Origin: a bacterium
GTDB lineage: Bacteria; Patescibacteriota; Minisyncoccia; Moranbacterales; DUUL01
Assembly (NCBI GenBank): GCA_018675685.1
Contig: JABGXP010000021.1
Location: 1-41,252 of the forward strand
Length of the DNA: 41,252 nt
Direction: 5' to 3'
The position numbers and the translations under genes were made by a program. The stretch's first letter is position 1; the number at the start of each line of letters is the position of its first letter. The notes under the pieces are model-generated. The model was not told the origin of the DNA, did not search any database, and saw only the letters and a program-made list of their open reading frames with translations. This document shows positions 23,683 through 32,224 of the stretch, piece after piece.

Positions 23683-25110
23683 ATGAGTAAAGATGAATTT
23701 GACATCACAAACGAAATTGATGATGTTTTAGCTGGAGAAAAAACCCCGAAAGAGGAGGTTTCAGTCGTTAAAAAAGAGAAAGAAGAAGAGGTGGAAGTAG
23801 TCCAATCTTTAATGGAAAAACTACTTTCTGAAAATCCAATCAAAACTCCTGCAGAAGGTGAAAAAACAGAAGGAACTGTGATTGGAATGGATTCAAAGGC
23901 TGTTTATTTGGATCTTGAAATGTTTGGTACAGGAATCGTTTATGGAAAAGAGATCAGAGACGGATTCGGTGATAATCGAAAAAAATTAGGCCTTGGAGAT
24001 AAAGTAATGGCTGTGATTTTGGATCTTGAAAATGAAGATGGATATGTAGAACTTTCAGTTCGAGAAGCTGTGCTTGAAGAGGCATGGAAGGATCTTTTGG
24101 AGAAAAAAGAATCACGAGACCCTGTCATGACTAAGATTATTGATGCAAACAAGGGTGGACTTATGCTAGAAGTGAATGGTGTTACAGGGTTTATGCCTGT
24201 TAGCCAATTAACATCTGAACATTATCCACGCGTTGAAGACGGTGATAAGAATAAGATTCTTGAAATTCTAAAAACATACATTGGAACAGAGATGTCGGTT
24301 TGTATATTAGATTCTGACCAAGAAGAAGAGAAATTAATTGTTTCAGAAAAGGAAGCAAATCGAGATAAAGAAAAAACTGCTATTTCAGAACTTAAAATGG
24401 GAGATATTATTGAAGGTGAAGCTAGTGGAGTTGTTGACTTCGGAGCATTCATCAAATTTTTCCCTCCTTCAAAATCTCAGGATGCAAATGAAGAGGATAA
24501 ACTCGAAGGTCTTGTTCATATTTCACAATTGGACTGGCAACTTATCGAAGACCCTCGAAAGATTATCAAGGTTGGTGATAAGGTTCGAGCAAAAATTATT
24601 TCAATCGACGATACAAGAATTTCGCTTTCAGTTAGAGAACTTAAAAAGGATCCTTGGGCAAACGTTGCTGAGAAATTTAGTGTCGGGGATATTGTAAGTG
24701 GAAAGGTTCATAGAATAAATCACTTTGGAGCATTCGTATATCTTGATCAAGATATTCATGGACTAGCTCATGTTAGCGGATTCAATGATTATCCTCGAAA
24801 GGGAATAGATGAGATTGTGAAAAACGGTGACGAATATATGTGGCAGATTATGTCCATGGAAGCTAAGTCTCATAGAATGGGCTTGAAGTTTGTAGGAGAG
24901 ATCGGAAAGGTTGAAGCCAAAAAAGCAGAAGCTAAGACAGAAGAGAAGGTAATTCCTATTGCAACCAAAGAAAAGCCAAAAAAAGAAGAGGTTGAAGATA
25001 AGGAGGAGAAAGTTGAAGATAAGAAGGAAAAAAAAGAAGCTAAAAAAGTTACTAAAAAGAAAGTAGTAGAGAAAAAAGAGGACGTAACTGAGACTAAAGA
25101 TACAAAGTAA
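23683..25110 (+). CDS. rpsA: Ribosomal protein S1 (four S1 domains)
   Basis: 475 aa from ATG 23683; the in-frame GTG at 23641 overlaps the leader hairpin and is rejected. Four S1 RNA-binding domains are visible: ~58-130 (EGTVIGMDSKAVYLDL), ~145-226 (LMLEVNGVTGFMPVSQL), ~238-324 (GDIIEGEASGVVDFGAFIKF, GLVHISQLDW) and ~333-404 (GDIVSGKVHRINHFGAFVYL, GLAHVSGF). The third carries a charged insertion (SKSQDANEEDKLE). Residues ~405-475 are a Lys/Glu tail. S1 recruits mRNA to the 30S subunit, which matters in a genome with few Shine-Dalgarno sites. A four-domain protein is also typical of Gram-positive S1 homologues. Confidence 0.9.
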   Translation: MSKDEFDITNEIDDVLAGEKTPKEEVSVVKKEKEEEVEVVQSLMEKLLSENPIKTPAEGEKTEGTVIGMDSKAVYLDLEMFGTGIVYGKEIRDGFGDNRKKLGLGDKVMAVILDLENEDGYVELSVREAVLEEAWKDLLEKKESRDPVMTKIIDANKGGLMLEVNGVTGFMPVSQLTSEHYPRVEDGDKNKILEILKTYIGTEMSVCILDSDQEEEKLIVSEKEANRDKEKTAISELKMGDIIEGEASGVVDFGAFIKFFPPSKSQDANEEDKLEGLVHISQLDWQLIEDPRKIIKVGDKVRAKIISIDDTRISLSVRELKKDPWANVAEKFSVGDIVSGKVHRINHFGAFVYLDQDIHGLAHVSGFNDYPRKGIDEIVKNGDEYMWQIMSMEAKSHRMGLKFVGEIGKVEAKKAEAKTEEKVIPIATKEKPKKEEVEDKEEKVEDKKEKKEAKKVTKKKVVEKKEDVTETKDTK

Positions 25111-25199
25111 GTTTTTAAGGTACTGGGTCGTTTCAGGAGAAGTTTATTCTTTTGCTGGCGGCCTTTTATTTTTTTAGTTATTATTAATTTGAATTTGAA

Positions 25200-25763
25200 A
25201 TGATAATTTCTTTTAATGGAGATCATGGCTCAGGAAAGAGCACTATCGCTGAAAGGATTGCGAAAGAGTTGCAATACGAACGTTTTTATATGGGACAAAT
25301 TTTTCGTGATTTGGCTAAAGAAAGAGACTTAACTCTAATCGAATACTTAAAGCTTGGAGAGACTGATGCAAGTATTGATAGGAGTGCTGATGACTATATT
25401 GTAAAGCTTGGAAAGGAGAGAAAAGATTTTGTTATTGAAAGCAGGACTGCTTGGCATTTTCTGCCAAATTCATTGAAGATTTATCTAGGAGTTTCCAAAG
25501 AAGAGGGAGCAAAAAGAATGTTTAAACATCTAAGGGAAGATAATCATAGAAGCAATGAAGATAAGGGAATTGAAACCATCGAAGATGTAATCGTCAGTAA
25601 CGAAAAAAGAAAGGCAGCTGATGACGCGCGTTATCAGAAATACTATAGTATCGATGCTAATGAGATGAAAAATTATGATTTTATTTTAGACACTACTGAT
25701 TTAACAAAAGATGAGGTTTTCGAAAAAATCCTAGAGTTTATTCGCAGCAGTATCAGTAAATAG
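25200..25763 (+). CDS. Cytidylate-kinase-like P-loop kinase
   Basis: 187 aa. The P-loop NGDHGSGKSTIAERIAKEL lies at the N-terminus, then YMGQIFRDLAKERDLTLIEY and FVIESRTAWHF, the layout of the short, archaeal-type CMP kinases (AAA_18/Cytidylate_kin2). The lid region is basic (KRMFKHLREDNHRS). It is expected to phosphorylate CMP/dCMP or a similar nucleoside monophosphate; exact substrate unknown. It starts about 90 bp after rpsA; cmk-rpsA linkage is known in other bacteria, though in the reverse order. Confidence 0.8.
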   Translation: MIISFNGDHGSGKSTIAERIAKELQYERFYMGQIFRDLAKERDLTLIEYLKLGETDASIDRSADDYIVKLGKERKDFVIESRTAWHFLPNSLKIYLGVSKEEGAKRMFKHLREDNHRSNEDKGIETIEDVIVSNEKRKAADDARYQKYYSIDANEMKNYDFILDTTDLTKDEVFEKILEFIRSSISK

Positions 25764-25807
25764 TCTTTGTTGCTTATTGAAAGATCATCATTAACCGAAT
25801 TTTCAAA

Positions 25808-26785
25808 ATGAATTCCTTGGTCAAGAAAATTCAAAACTTTGCATTTCATAATCAACTTTTTTCGCAAGGAGATAAAATTTTGATTGGAATTTCAGGAGGA
25901 CCCGACTCAATTTGTTTGAGCAGGGTTTTTTTGAAATTAAAAGAGCACTATGCTTTAGAGCTCGCACTTTTGCATGTGAATTATGGATTACGTGGCGAGG
26001 CATCAGAAGATGATGAGAGATTTGTGAAAGAATTTGCGAAAGAACATGGATTGAAACTAAAAGTTGTCAGATATAAAAAAGACGAAATTAGCAAAGAGCG
26101 TAACTTAGAAGCTCAAATGAGAAGTTTTAGGTATCAGGAATTTGAAAAGTTTGCAAAAAAAGAAGGTTTTGATAGAATCGCATTAGCTCATAATATTGAT
26201 GATCAGACGGAAACATTTTTAATGAATCTATTTCGTGGTTCTGGAGCCAAAGGTTTGTCAGCAATGAAAGCAAGAAGAGAGAGAATCATTCGTCCACTAT
26301 TGTTTGTTTCTAAGGACGAAATCTTAGAATGGCTTGCCCAAATGGAGCAAAAATATCAGATTGATAAATCTAATTTTGATGAGAGCTTTTTTAGAAATAA
26401 AATTAGACATAAGTTAATCCCTATCTTAAAGGAATATAGCCCACAACTAGAAACCAGAGTTCTGCAACTAACAGAGAACTTACAAGCTGAAAACGAAATT
26501 GTTGAAGAAATTGTGGAAAAGAAGTACAATAACATAGTAGAAAGTGAAAATAAAAGGTATTCTGTTTTGGTGAGCGATTTAGTCGCTTTGTCAACTGGAA
26601 TGAGGAAATTGTTGTTTCGTCGTATTTTCAAAAGTGTGAAAGGAGATATCAAAAATCTTTCAACAAATAATTTTTTTGAATTTAATAAAATTCTTGAAAG
26701 CAATAAGTCTAAAAATCAAAAATGTATTACAAATGGAGTTTTAATTGAGAGAAAGAGCCACAGGATAATTTTTTTAGTGAAGTAA
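25808..26785 (+). CDS. tilS: tRNA(Ile)-lysidine synthase
   Basis: 325 aa. The PP-loop is ILIGISGGPDSICLSRVF near residues 24-41, followed by LLHVNYGLRGEASEDDERFV, IALAHNIDDQTETFLMNLFRGSG and NKIRHKLIPILKEY, all typical of TilS. It changes C34 of the CAU-anticodon tRNA-Ile to lysidine so that AUA is read as Ile. The protein is short: the C-terminal TilS domain of E. coli is absent, as in many compact homologues. It is followed by ftsH, a frequent neighbour. Confidence 0.95.
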   Translation: MNSLVKKIQNFAFHNQLFSQGDKILIGISGGPDSICLSRVFLKLKEHYALELALLHVNYGLRGEASEDDERFVKEFAKEHGLKLKVVRYKKDEISKERNLEAQMRSFRYQEFEKFAKKEGFDRIALAHNIDDQTETFLMNLFRGSGAKGLSAMKARRERIIRPLLFVSKDEILEWLAQMEQKYQIDKSNFDESFFRNKIRHKLIPILKEYSPQLETRVLQLTENLQAENEIVEEIVEKKYNNIVESENKRYSVLVSDLVALSTGMRKLLFRRIFKSVKGDIKNLSTNNFFEFNKILESNKSKNQKCITNGVLIERKSHRIIFLVK

Positions 26786-26839
26786 AAGGTTCAGTCTGTG
26801 TTCGAGTATATTAAATAATAAGCTAAAGTTAATTTGAAG

Positions 26840-28846
26840 ATGAAAAAAGTAAAAATGAATAAGTTTGGGAAAAATATTTTGATTTCAACAGCAATCTTTA
26901 TTGTTGTGTGGGGTCTTTTCTCTTTATATTCTACAGATGTAGAAAAGGTTGAAAAAATTTCTTTCAGTCAACTTGTAACACAAATAAATCAAGAACAGAT
27001 AAAAGAAATTGAAGTGGAAGGAGAGAAAGTGAGGATAGAGATGGTTGATGGCAAAAAAGAGATAACTCAAAAAGAAGGAGGCGCTGCTCTTTTGGAGTCA
27101 TTGGGCAATTTCGGAGTTGAATCTGAAAAATTGCAGAAAGTTAATGTTGTTGTGAAGGACACATCAGGCTCGCAAATGTGGCTTACAGTTATTTTGCCAT
27201 TCCTCTTACCCTTTATGATGATTGCGTTTTTCATTTGGTTTCTAATGAAGCAGGCTCAGAAAGGAAATTCCCAAGCAATGGGTTTTGGTTCAAGTAAGGC
27301 TAGAATGTTAATTCCAACAAAGGATGGAAAAAGACTAACTTTCAAGGATGTGGCTGGTGCAAAGGAAGCCAAAGAGGAGTTGTATGAAATCGTTGAGTTT
27401 TTACAAAAGCCTAAGAAATTTTTACAGCTAGGTGCAAAAATTCCTAAAGGTGCGCTACTACTCGGCTCTCCTGGTACAGGTAAGACTTTAATGGCAAAAG
27501 CTGTTGCCGGTGAAGCTGGGGTACCATTTTTTTCAATCTCAGGAAGTGAATTTGTGGAGATGTTTGTTGGGGTTGGTGCATCACGAGTGAGAGATTTGTT
27601 TAAACAAGCTAAGAAAAATTCCCCTTCAATCGTTTTTATTGACGAAGTAGATGCTGTTGGAAGGCACAGAGGAGCTGGTGTGGGCGGAGGAAATGATGAA
27701 AGAGAGCAAACATTAAATCAAATTCTAGTTGAAATGGATGGTTTTGATACAACTGTTAATGTGATTGTTATTGCTGCGACAAATCGACCAGACGTACTTG
27801 ATCCTGCACTTCTAAGACCAGGAAGGTTCGATCGAAGGATCGTAATCGACAAACCGGATATCGAAGACAGAGAAGCAATTTTAAAGGTGCATGCAGTCGG
27901 AAAGCCTTTGGCAAAGGGAACCAATTTGCGACAAATAGCAGAAAGGACCCCAGGATTTTCTGGTGCTGATTTGGCGAATCTAATGAATGAAGGAGCTATT
28001 TTAGCAGCTAGAAGAGAAAAGAAAGAAACTGGAATTGATGAACTAAGGGAAGCTATTGAGAAAGTAATTTTGGGGCCTGAAAGAAAAAGCCACATTCTTT
28101 CGAAGGAGGAGAAGAAGGTAACAGCATACCATGAGGCAGGGCATGCGCTGGTTGCAAAAGTTCTTCCCGACGGTGATAGTGTGCAAAAAGTTTCAATCAT
28201 TTCTCGAGGCCAAGCTGCTGGATATACTTTGAATGTACCAAAAAAAGATAAATCTTTGCAATTTAAATCATATTATTTAGATCAAATCTCCATACTTTTA
28301 GCTGGATATGTTGTCGAAGAAAAGATTTTTGGGGAAGTTACAACTGGGGCTTCCAATGATCTGGAAAGAGCAACTGCAATTGCAAGAAAATTGGTTACAA
28401 GATTTGGGATGAGTGATCTTGGACCAATGACATTTGGAAAAACTGAAGAAATGGTGTTTCTTGGAAAGGAACTGCATGAAGAGAGGAACTATTCAGAACA
28501 AACAGCACAAGAGATCGATTTGCAAGCAAGGAAATTTATCCATGATTCATATGAAAGCACAAAAGGAACAATAAGCGAAAACATGGACAGATTAGAAGCA
28601 GTTGCTAAGGAATTGATTATCCGAGAAACCTTAGAAAAGGAAGAATTCGATGCAATTATGAAGGGTGAAAAATTGAAAAAGTTTGAGGCTGTAGAGGAGA
28701 AAAAGGAAACTACCTCCAAAGAAAGGGATGGCGAGAAAAAAAAATCAACATCAAGTGACATATCAGAGAAAAAAGAAACCAAAAAAGAGGATTCTTCAGA
28801 AAAAGAAAAAGAAGAGGATTCTAAATCGGATAAAAAGGAAGCCTAG
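26840..28846 (+). CDS. ftsH: ATP-dependent zinc metalloprotease FtsH
   Basis: 668 aa from ATG 26840 (a TTG two codons upstream also exists). Two membrane segments (~11-30 and ~112-135) flank a small extracytoplasmic domain. The AAA domain has Walker A GSPGTGKT at ~209-216, Walker [13 protein letters not shown] near 263-274 and the second region of homology [12 protein letters not shown]. The protease site is HEAGH at ~431-435 with the third zinc ligand in ASNDLERAT. It degrades membrane and short-lived proteins. The last ~45 residues are a highly charged Lys/Glu/Ser tail ([20 protein letters not shown]). Confidence 0.97.
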   Translation: MKKVKMNKFGKNILISTAIFIVVWGLFSLYSTDVEKVEKISFSQLVTQINQEQIKEIEVEGEKVRIEMVDGKKEITQKEGGAALLESLGNFGVESEKLQKVNVVVKDTSGSQMWLTVILPFLLPFMMIAFFIWFLMKQAQKGNSQAMGFGSSKARMLIPTKDGKRLTFKDVAGAKEAKEELYEIVEFLQKPKKFLQLGAKIPKGALLLGSPGTGKTLMAKAVAGEAGVPFFSISGSEFVEMFVGVGASRVRDLFKQAKKNSPSIVFIDEVDAVGRHRGAGVGGGNDEREQTLNQILVEMDGFDTTVNVIVIAATNRPDVLDPALLRPGRFDRRIVIDKPDIEDREAILKVHAVGKPLAKGTNLRQIAERTPGFSGADLANLMNEGAILAARREKKETGIDELREAIEKVILGPERKSHILSKEEKKVTAYHEAGHALVAKVLPDGDSVQKVSIISRGQAAGYTLNVPKKDKSLQFKSYYLDQISILLAGYVVEEKIFGEVTTGASNDLERATAIARKLVTRFGMSDLGPMTFGKTEEMVFLGKELHEERNYSEQTAQEIDLQARKFIHDSYESTKGTISENMDRLEAVAKELIIRETLEKEEFDAIMKGEKLKKFEAVEEKKETTSKERDGEKKKSTSSDISEKKETKKEDSSEKEKEEDSKSDKKEA

Positions 28847-28875
28847 TTAGAGCATAAGCAAAGCGTAAACTCTTA

Positions 28876-29757
28876 ATGCTAATGAAACGCAAAACAAAAT
28901 TTTTCGCTATAGGGTTAATTCTTCTATTAGGAGTTCTTCTGTTGTTTTATTTCTTCATTAATTCAGATAATTCCAAGAAAAGTTTTAGGAAGGGAATGGA
29001 GGACATCGACAGTAAAGACTGGGAGCAGACCGAAGAATTTAGTAAAGAAGAAGACGAGGGAATTACATTTGAATTGTCCTTGATTGATCATTGTGATAGT
29101 GGAGAATGGATTGAGGTCGCTACTAATAATAATGATCTCGAATTCCAAGAATATACTGGTTTTGTAATGGGATCCGAAAGAGGAGAAGAACTTAGTTATT
29201 CCTTTGAGGACGGAAAATGGTTAATCTTTTCGAAGCCAGAATTTGGTGAGTTTTTCGAGGATAGGGAATTAGTCGTTCATGCCTATGAAGAGGATAAAAA
29301 ACTCGTTGTTTTAAGAGCTAAATGTTTGAATAGTAATCTTGGTGACGAAGAGAGTAATGAACCTGTTACAGAGGGATTGAAGGTATTCGAACAACAAACT
29401 ATGCTGAAACTTTCGAAAGAGGCTAATTCTTTGATTAAAAAGAGGGGATCCTGGGAGGTAGTAAGTTTTTTATGGCCAAATAAGAACTATGTTTATGTGG
29501 AATTTTCTGCAATAGAAAAAGAAGAGGATTTTGAAAAAGGAGAGAGTTTGTCTGATGATGAAGTCGAATCTTACTTATTGCTCCTAAGAATAACAAAAGA
29601 AGGTCAAAATATTTTCACAGAAGAAATTGGTTTACTTAAGATGGATGATGAAGATGAGTGGATTGCTGAACGTGGGAAGGATCTTTTCGACGATGTTGAT
29701 GACGGTAGGCTATTTGATTTTAATACTGACCTGGGAAAGTGGACCAAAATAAACTAG
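28876..29757 (+). CDS. Membrane-anchored protein of unknown function
   Basis: 293 aa. After a short basic start (MLMKRKTK) comes one hydrophobic segment (~10-29: FAIGLILLLGVLLLFYFFIN), then a mostly acidic extracytoplasmic part. Trp- and Phe-rich stretches are seen (GSWEVVSFLWPNKNYVYVEF, LFDFNTDLGKWTKIN), and two Cys (DHCDSG, AKCLN). I recognise no family. It lies 29 bp after ftsH and may be co-transcribed. A second ATG two codons downstream (28882) is an equally good start. Confidence 0.65.
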   Translation: MLMKRKTKFFAIGLILLLGVLLLFYFFINSDNSKKSFRKGMEDIDSKDWEQTEEFSKEEDEGITFELSLIDHCDSGEWIEVATNNNDLEFQEYTGFVMGSERGEELSYSFEDGKWLIFSKPEFGEFFEDRELVVHAYEEDKKLVVLRAKCLNSNLGDEESNEPVTEGLKVFEQQTMLKLSKEANSLIKKRGSWEVVSFLWPNKNYVYVEFSAIEKEEDFEKGESLSDDEVESYLLLLRITKEGQNIFTEEIGLLKMDDEDEWIAERGKDLFDDVDDGRLFDFNTDLGKWTKIN

Positions 29758-29834
29758 AAAAAGCACTTTTAAAACGCTTGATTTCTTCTGAAGATAGTAT
29801 ACAATTAATACTGTTTTTGAATTGTTTAATTTTC

Positions 29835-29862
29835 TTGACAATTTTCTTGTATTAACTATTAA
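29835..29862 (+). promoter_or_regulatory. Possible promoter before the P-loop kinase gene
   Basis: TTGACA (29835-29840) with TATTAA (29857-29862) 16 bp downstream. The -35 is perfect and the -10 is moderate; the leader would be about 55 nt. Confidence 0.45.
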
Positions 29863-29923
29863 TAATTTCCAGCTACCCCTTGTTGCTATTTTATAGTTTA
29901 ATGAGTGTGGCTTTAGAAAAAAA

Positions 29924-30490
29924 ATGAAAAAGACTATTATTGGTCTAGTGGGGGAAACTGGTAGCGGAAAAGATACCGTTGCTGAATATTTAAGAGACAA
30001 CTTTGGCGCAAAGTTGATGAGATTTTCAGATCCATTAAAAGATACTTTGTCTATCTATTTTGACAAATTATCAAAAGATGATCAAGCATGGCTCTATGAG
30101 GTTTTTCGAGAAAGATTCGGAGATGACGTTTTGACGAGAGCGATTCAAAAAAGAGTCGAGGATATTGATGCAGAGCTGGTCATAATTAATGGTTTACGAA
30201 TGCCAAGTGATTATGAATTTGTACATAGATTTCCCGATTCAAAAATTTTATATACTACAGCCCCTTCAGAGCTTCGTTGGAAAAGGGTTGCGGGGAGAGG
30301 AGAGAAAACAGATGACAATATACCTTTCGAAAAATTCCAAGAACTTGATAGAAGAAGCACTGAAGTTCATATTCCAGAAATTGGAGGGAAAGCTGATTGG
30401 AAAATTGACAATACCGAAGATTTGGAACATTTACTCAAGGAAGCTGATAAAATTATGGAAGAATTGGGGATTGAAAGAAAAGAGTTATAA
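29924..30490 (+). CDS. P-loop nucleotide kinase (dNMP kinase/dephospho-CoA-kinase-like)
   Basis: 188 aa. It begins with the P-loop IIGLVGETGSGKDTVAEYL, then LMRFSDPLKDTLSIYF, VIINGLRMPSDYEFV, and a basic lid ELRWKRVAGRGEKTDD. This pattern occurs in deoxynucleotide monophosphate kinases of the phage gp1 type and in relatives of dephospho-CoA kinase. Given the thymidylate genes downstream, a dNMP substrate is plausible but not shown. A terminator follows, so it is a single-gene unit or the end of one. Confidence 0.7.
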   Translation: MKKTIIGLVGETGSGKDTVAEYLRDNFGAKLMRFSDPLKDTLSIYFDKLSKDDQAWLYEVFRERFGDDVLTRAIQKRVEDIDAELVIINGLRMPSDYEFVHRFPDSKILYTTAPSELRWKRVAGRGEKTDDNIPFEKFQELDRRSTEVHIPEIGGKADWKIDNTEDLEHLLKEADKIMEELGIERKEL

Positions 30491-30516
30491 TTTTGCAAAA
30501 GAAAATATTTTGATAT

Positions 30517-30541
30517 AAAACTGGGCTCTCAGCCCAGTTTT
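30517..30541 (+). terminator. Intrinsic terminator after the P-loop kinase gene
   Basis: AAAACTGGGCT (30517-30527) and AGCCCAGTTTT (30531-30541) form a perfect 11-bp stem with loop CTC. Confidence 0.9.
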
Positions 30542-30544
30542 ATT

Positions 30545-30573
30545 TTGAAAAAAATAAATTCTTTTGCTATACT
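30545..30573 (+). promoter_or_regulatory. Promoter of the nucleotidyltransferase-deaminase pair
   Basis: TTGAAA (30545-30550), a 17-bp spacer ending in TGC, and TATACT (30568-30573): a near-consensus promoter with extended -10. Confidence 0.75.
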
Positions 30574-30651
30574 TCAAATACATTTAATAAATAGAAGAGG
30601 GTAAAGATCTCTTTTTATATCTTTAATTTTGAAGGAACTAAAGACACGATT

Positions 30652-31272
30652 ATGAAAGAGCAAGGAAAAATTGATAGTGTTTGTAAATTTGATGCAGAGA
30701 AAACTTTTGGTTCTAAACAGATTGCTGACTATACCGCTTTGAAAAATGCTGCTAAGCATTGTAGGGATATGGGGCTTAGAATTGTTCTAACTCAGGGAAG
30801 TTGGGACTTGTTGCATATTGGACATGCTCGTTATATGGCTAATGCAAAAGGGCACGGAGACGTATTAATAGTTGGAGTTGATTCAGATGCGAAAGTTCGA
30901 AAAAGAAAAGGTCCAGACCGTCCAGTAGTTCCTGAAGCTGAGAGAATGGAAATGATTGAACACCTTAAAAGCGTTGACCTCGTTGTATTAAAAGAGTTAA
31001 ATGTCCCAAAATGGGAGCTAATTAGAATTGTAAAACCAGATACTCTGATTGCGACTGCAGAGACGTATACACCAAAAAAATTGGAAGCAGTGAAGAAACT
31101 TTGTGGAGACGTTGTAGTTCTTGATCCTCAAGCAACAACCTCAACAAGCGCAAAAATTAGAAGACTTCAAATCACAACTGCTAATAAAATTGAGAATAGT
31201 TTACGACCGAAACTGATAGCTACAATTGAAGAAGTTTTGAGTGATATAAAGGGAAAAGCGGGTAAGAAATAA
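30652..31272 (+). CDS. HIGH-family nucleotidyltransferase (HldE/RfaE C-domain-like)
   Basis: 206 aa. VLTQGSWDLLHIGHARYMANA holds the HxGH nucleotide-binding motif; VDSDAKVRKRKGPDRPVVPEAERMEMIEHL and the C-terminal TSTSAKIRRL (ISSTxxR equivalent) match the cytidylyltransferase family, closest to the adenylyltransferase half of HldE. These enzymes join a nucleotide to a sugar- or alcohol-phosphate. No heptose or teichoic acid genes lie nearby, so the substrate is unknown. A ~45-residue N-terminal extension precedes the domain. It is 12 bp upstream of the deaminase gene, which suggests a shared pathway. Confidence 0.85.
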   Translation: MKEQGKIDSVCKFDAEKTFGSKQIADYTALKNAAKHCRDMGLRIVLTQGSWDLLHIGHARYMANAKGHGDVLIVGVDSDAKVRKRKGPDRPVVPEAERMEMIEHLKSVDLVVLKELNVPKWELIRIVKPDTLIATAETYTPKKLEAVKKLCGDVVVLDPQATTSTSAKIRRLQITTANKIENSLRPKLIATIEEVLSDIKGKAGKK

Positions 31273-31284
31273 ATAGAAACAAAG

Positions 31285-32175
31285 ATGAAAAGGATTATAA
31301 TTGCCTATGTTCCAGTTCTCCATGAGGGCTATAGGAGATTTTTTGAAAAATATTCGGATGACGTTGAATTATGGATTATTGGGCAGGAAGTTATTGAAAA
31401 ATTTGATTATTTTTATAAAGAAGTAAGAGCGCTAAAACCAGAATTGATCGTAAAATCAATTGAATCATGGGGGATGTTTGAGAATATTGGAATTTTAAAT
31501 AAAGAAAAATTAAAAGACCTTCAAAAGGAAGAGATTGAAATTATTGCTCCCAAAGAAGATGTAATAAAAGATGTAATAAAAGAATATTTCTTAGACAAGG
31601 AGATTACTTGGGACGATATTTTTTTGCGTTGGGATAAGCATAATTACACAAGCAAAATTGAAATTTCTCCAGACTTAGAAATGTCTCAAAAAGAATTTGA
31701 TAATAAGATTATGAAGCTTGCAGTTGCAGATGCAGAGAATAGCTCAGATTGGTGGCGAAGAGTAAGTGCTGTGATTGTGAAGGATGGCAAAGCAATTATT
31801 ATTGAACACAATAAGCATGTTCCATCTAATCATACGCCGTATGCAAACGGTGATCCACGTAATGCTGCTCATAAGGGAGTTAACCTAGAACTCTCTACCG
31901 TTTTGCATGCAGAGGCCGGAGCAGTTGCTAGAGCCGCTAAGCAAGGAATTTCACTTGAAGGGGCAGAAATCTATGTAACAACCTTCCCTTGCCCTCCTTG
32001 CGCAAAACAAATTGCATACAGTGGGATTAAGAAGGTGTACTATAGCTCAGGTTATGGGGTTTTGGACGGGGAGACTATTTTAAAAGAAAATGGTGTGAAG
32101 ATTGTTTTTGTGCGAGCAGATATTTCACCACAGAAGGGATTGGGAGATACTAAGTATGACAAGCCGAAAAAGTAG
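31285..32175 (+). CDS. dCMP-deaminase-like protein with an extra N-terminal domain
   Basis: 296 aa. The C-terminal half (~143-285) is a zinc deaminase of the dCMP/ComEB type: VLHAEAGAVARAA gives the His and catalytic Glu, and TTFPCPPCAKQIAY gives the two Cys ligands. Family members make dUMP from dCMP. The first ~130 residues are not part of ordinary dCMP deaminases. They begin IIIAYVPVLHEGYRRFFEKY, which recalls the HxGH start of nucleotidyltransferases with His changed to Tyr at the last position; a degenerate domain of that fold is possible. The gene forms a pair with the upstream true HIGH-family enzyme. Confidence 0.82.
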   Translation: MKRIIIAYVPVLHEGYRRFFEKYSDDVELWIIGQEVIEKFDYFYKEVRALKPELIVKSIESWGMFENIGILNKEKLKDLQKEEIEIIAPKEDVIKDVIKEYFLDKEITWDDIFLRWDKHNYTSKIEISPDLEMSQKEFDNKIMKLAVADAENSSDWWRRVSAVIVKDGKAIIIEHNKHVPSNHTPYANGDPRNAAHKGVNLELSTVLHAEAGAVARAAKQGISLEGAEIYVTTFPCPPCAKQIAYSGIKKVYYSSGYGVLDGETILKENGVKIVFVRADISPQKGLGDTKYDKPKK

Positions 32176-32224
32176 ATTGTGATGGAAATTGTGAAATACA
32201 ACTTTCCTATGTGTTGAGATAACG

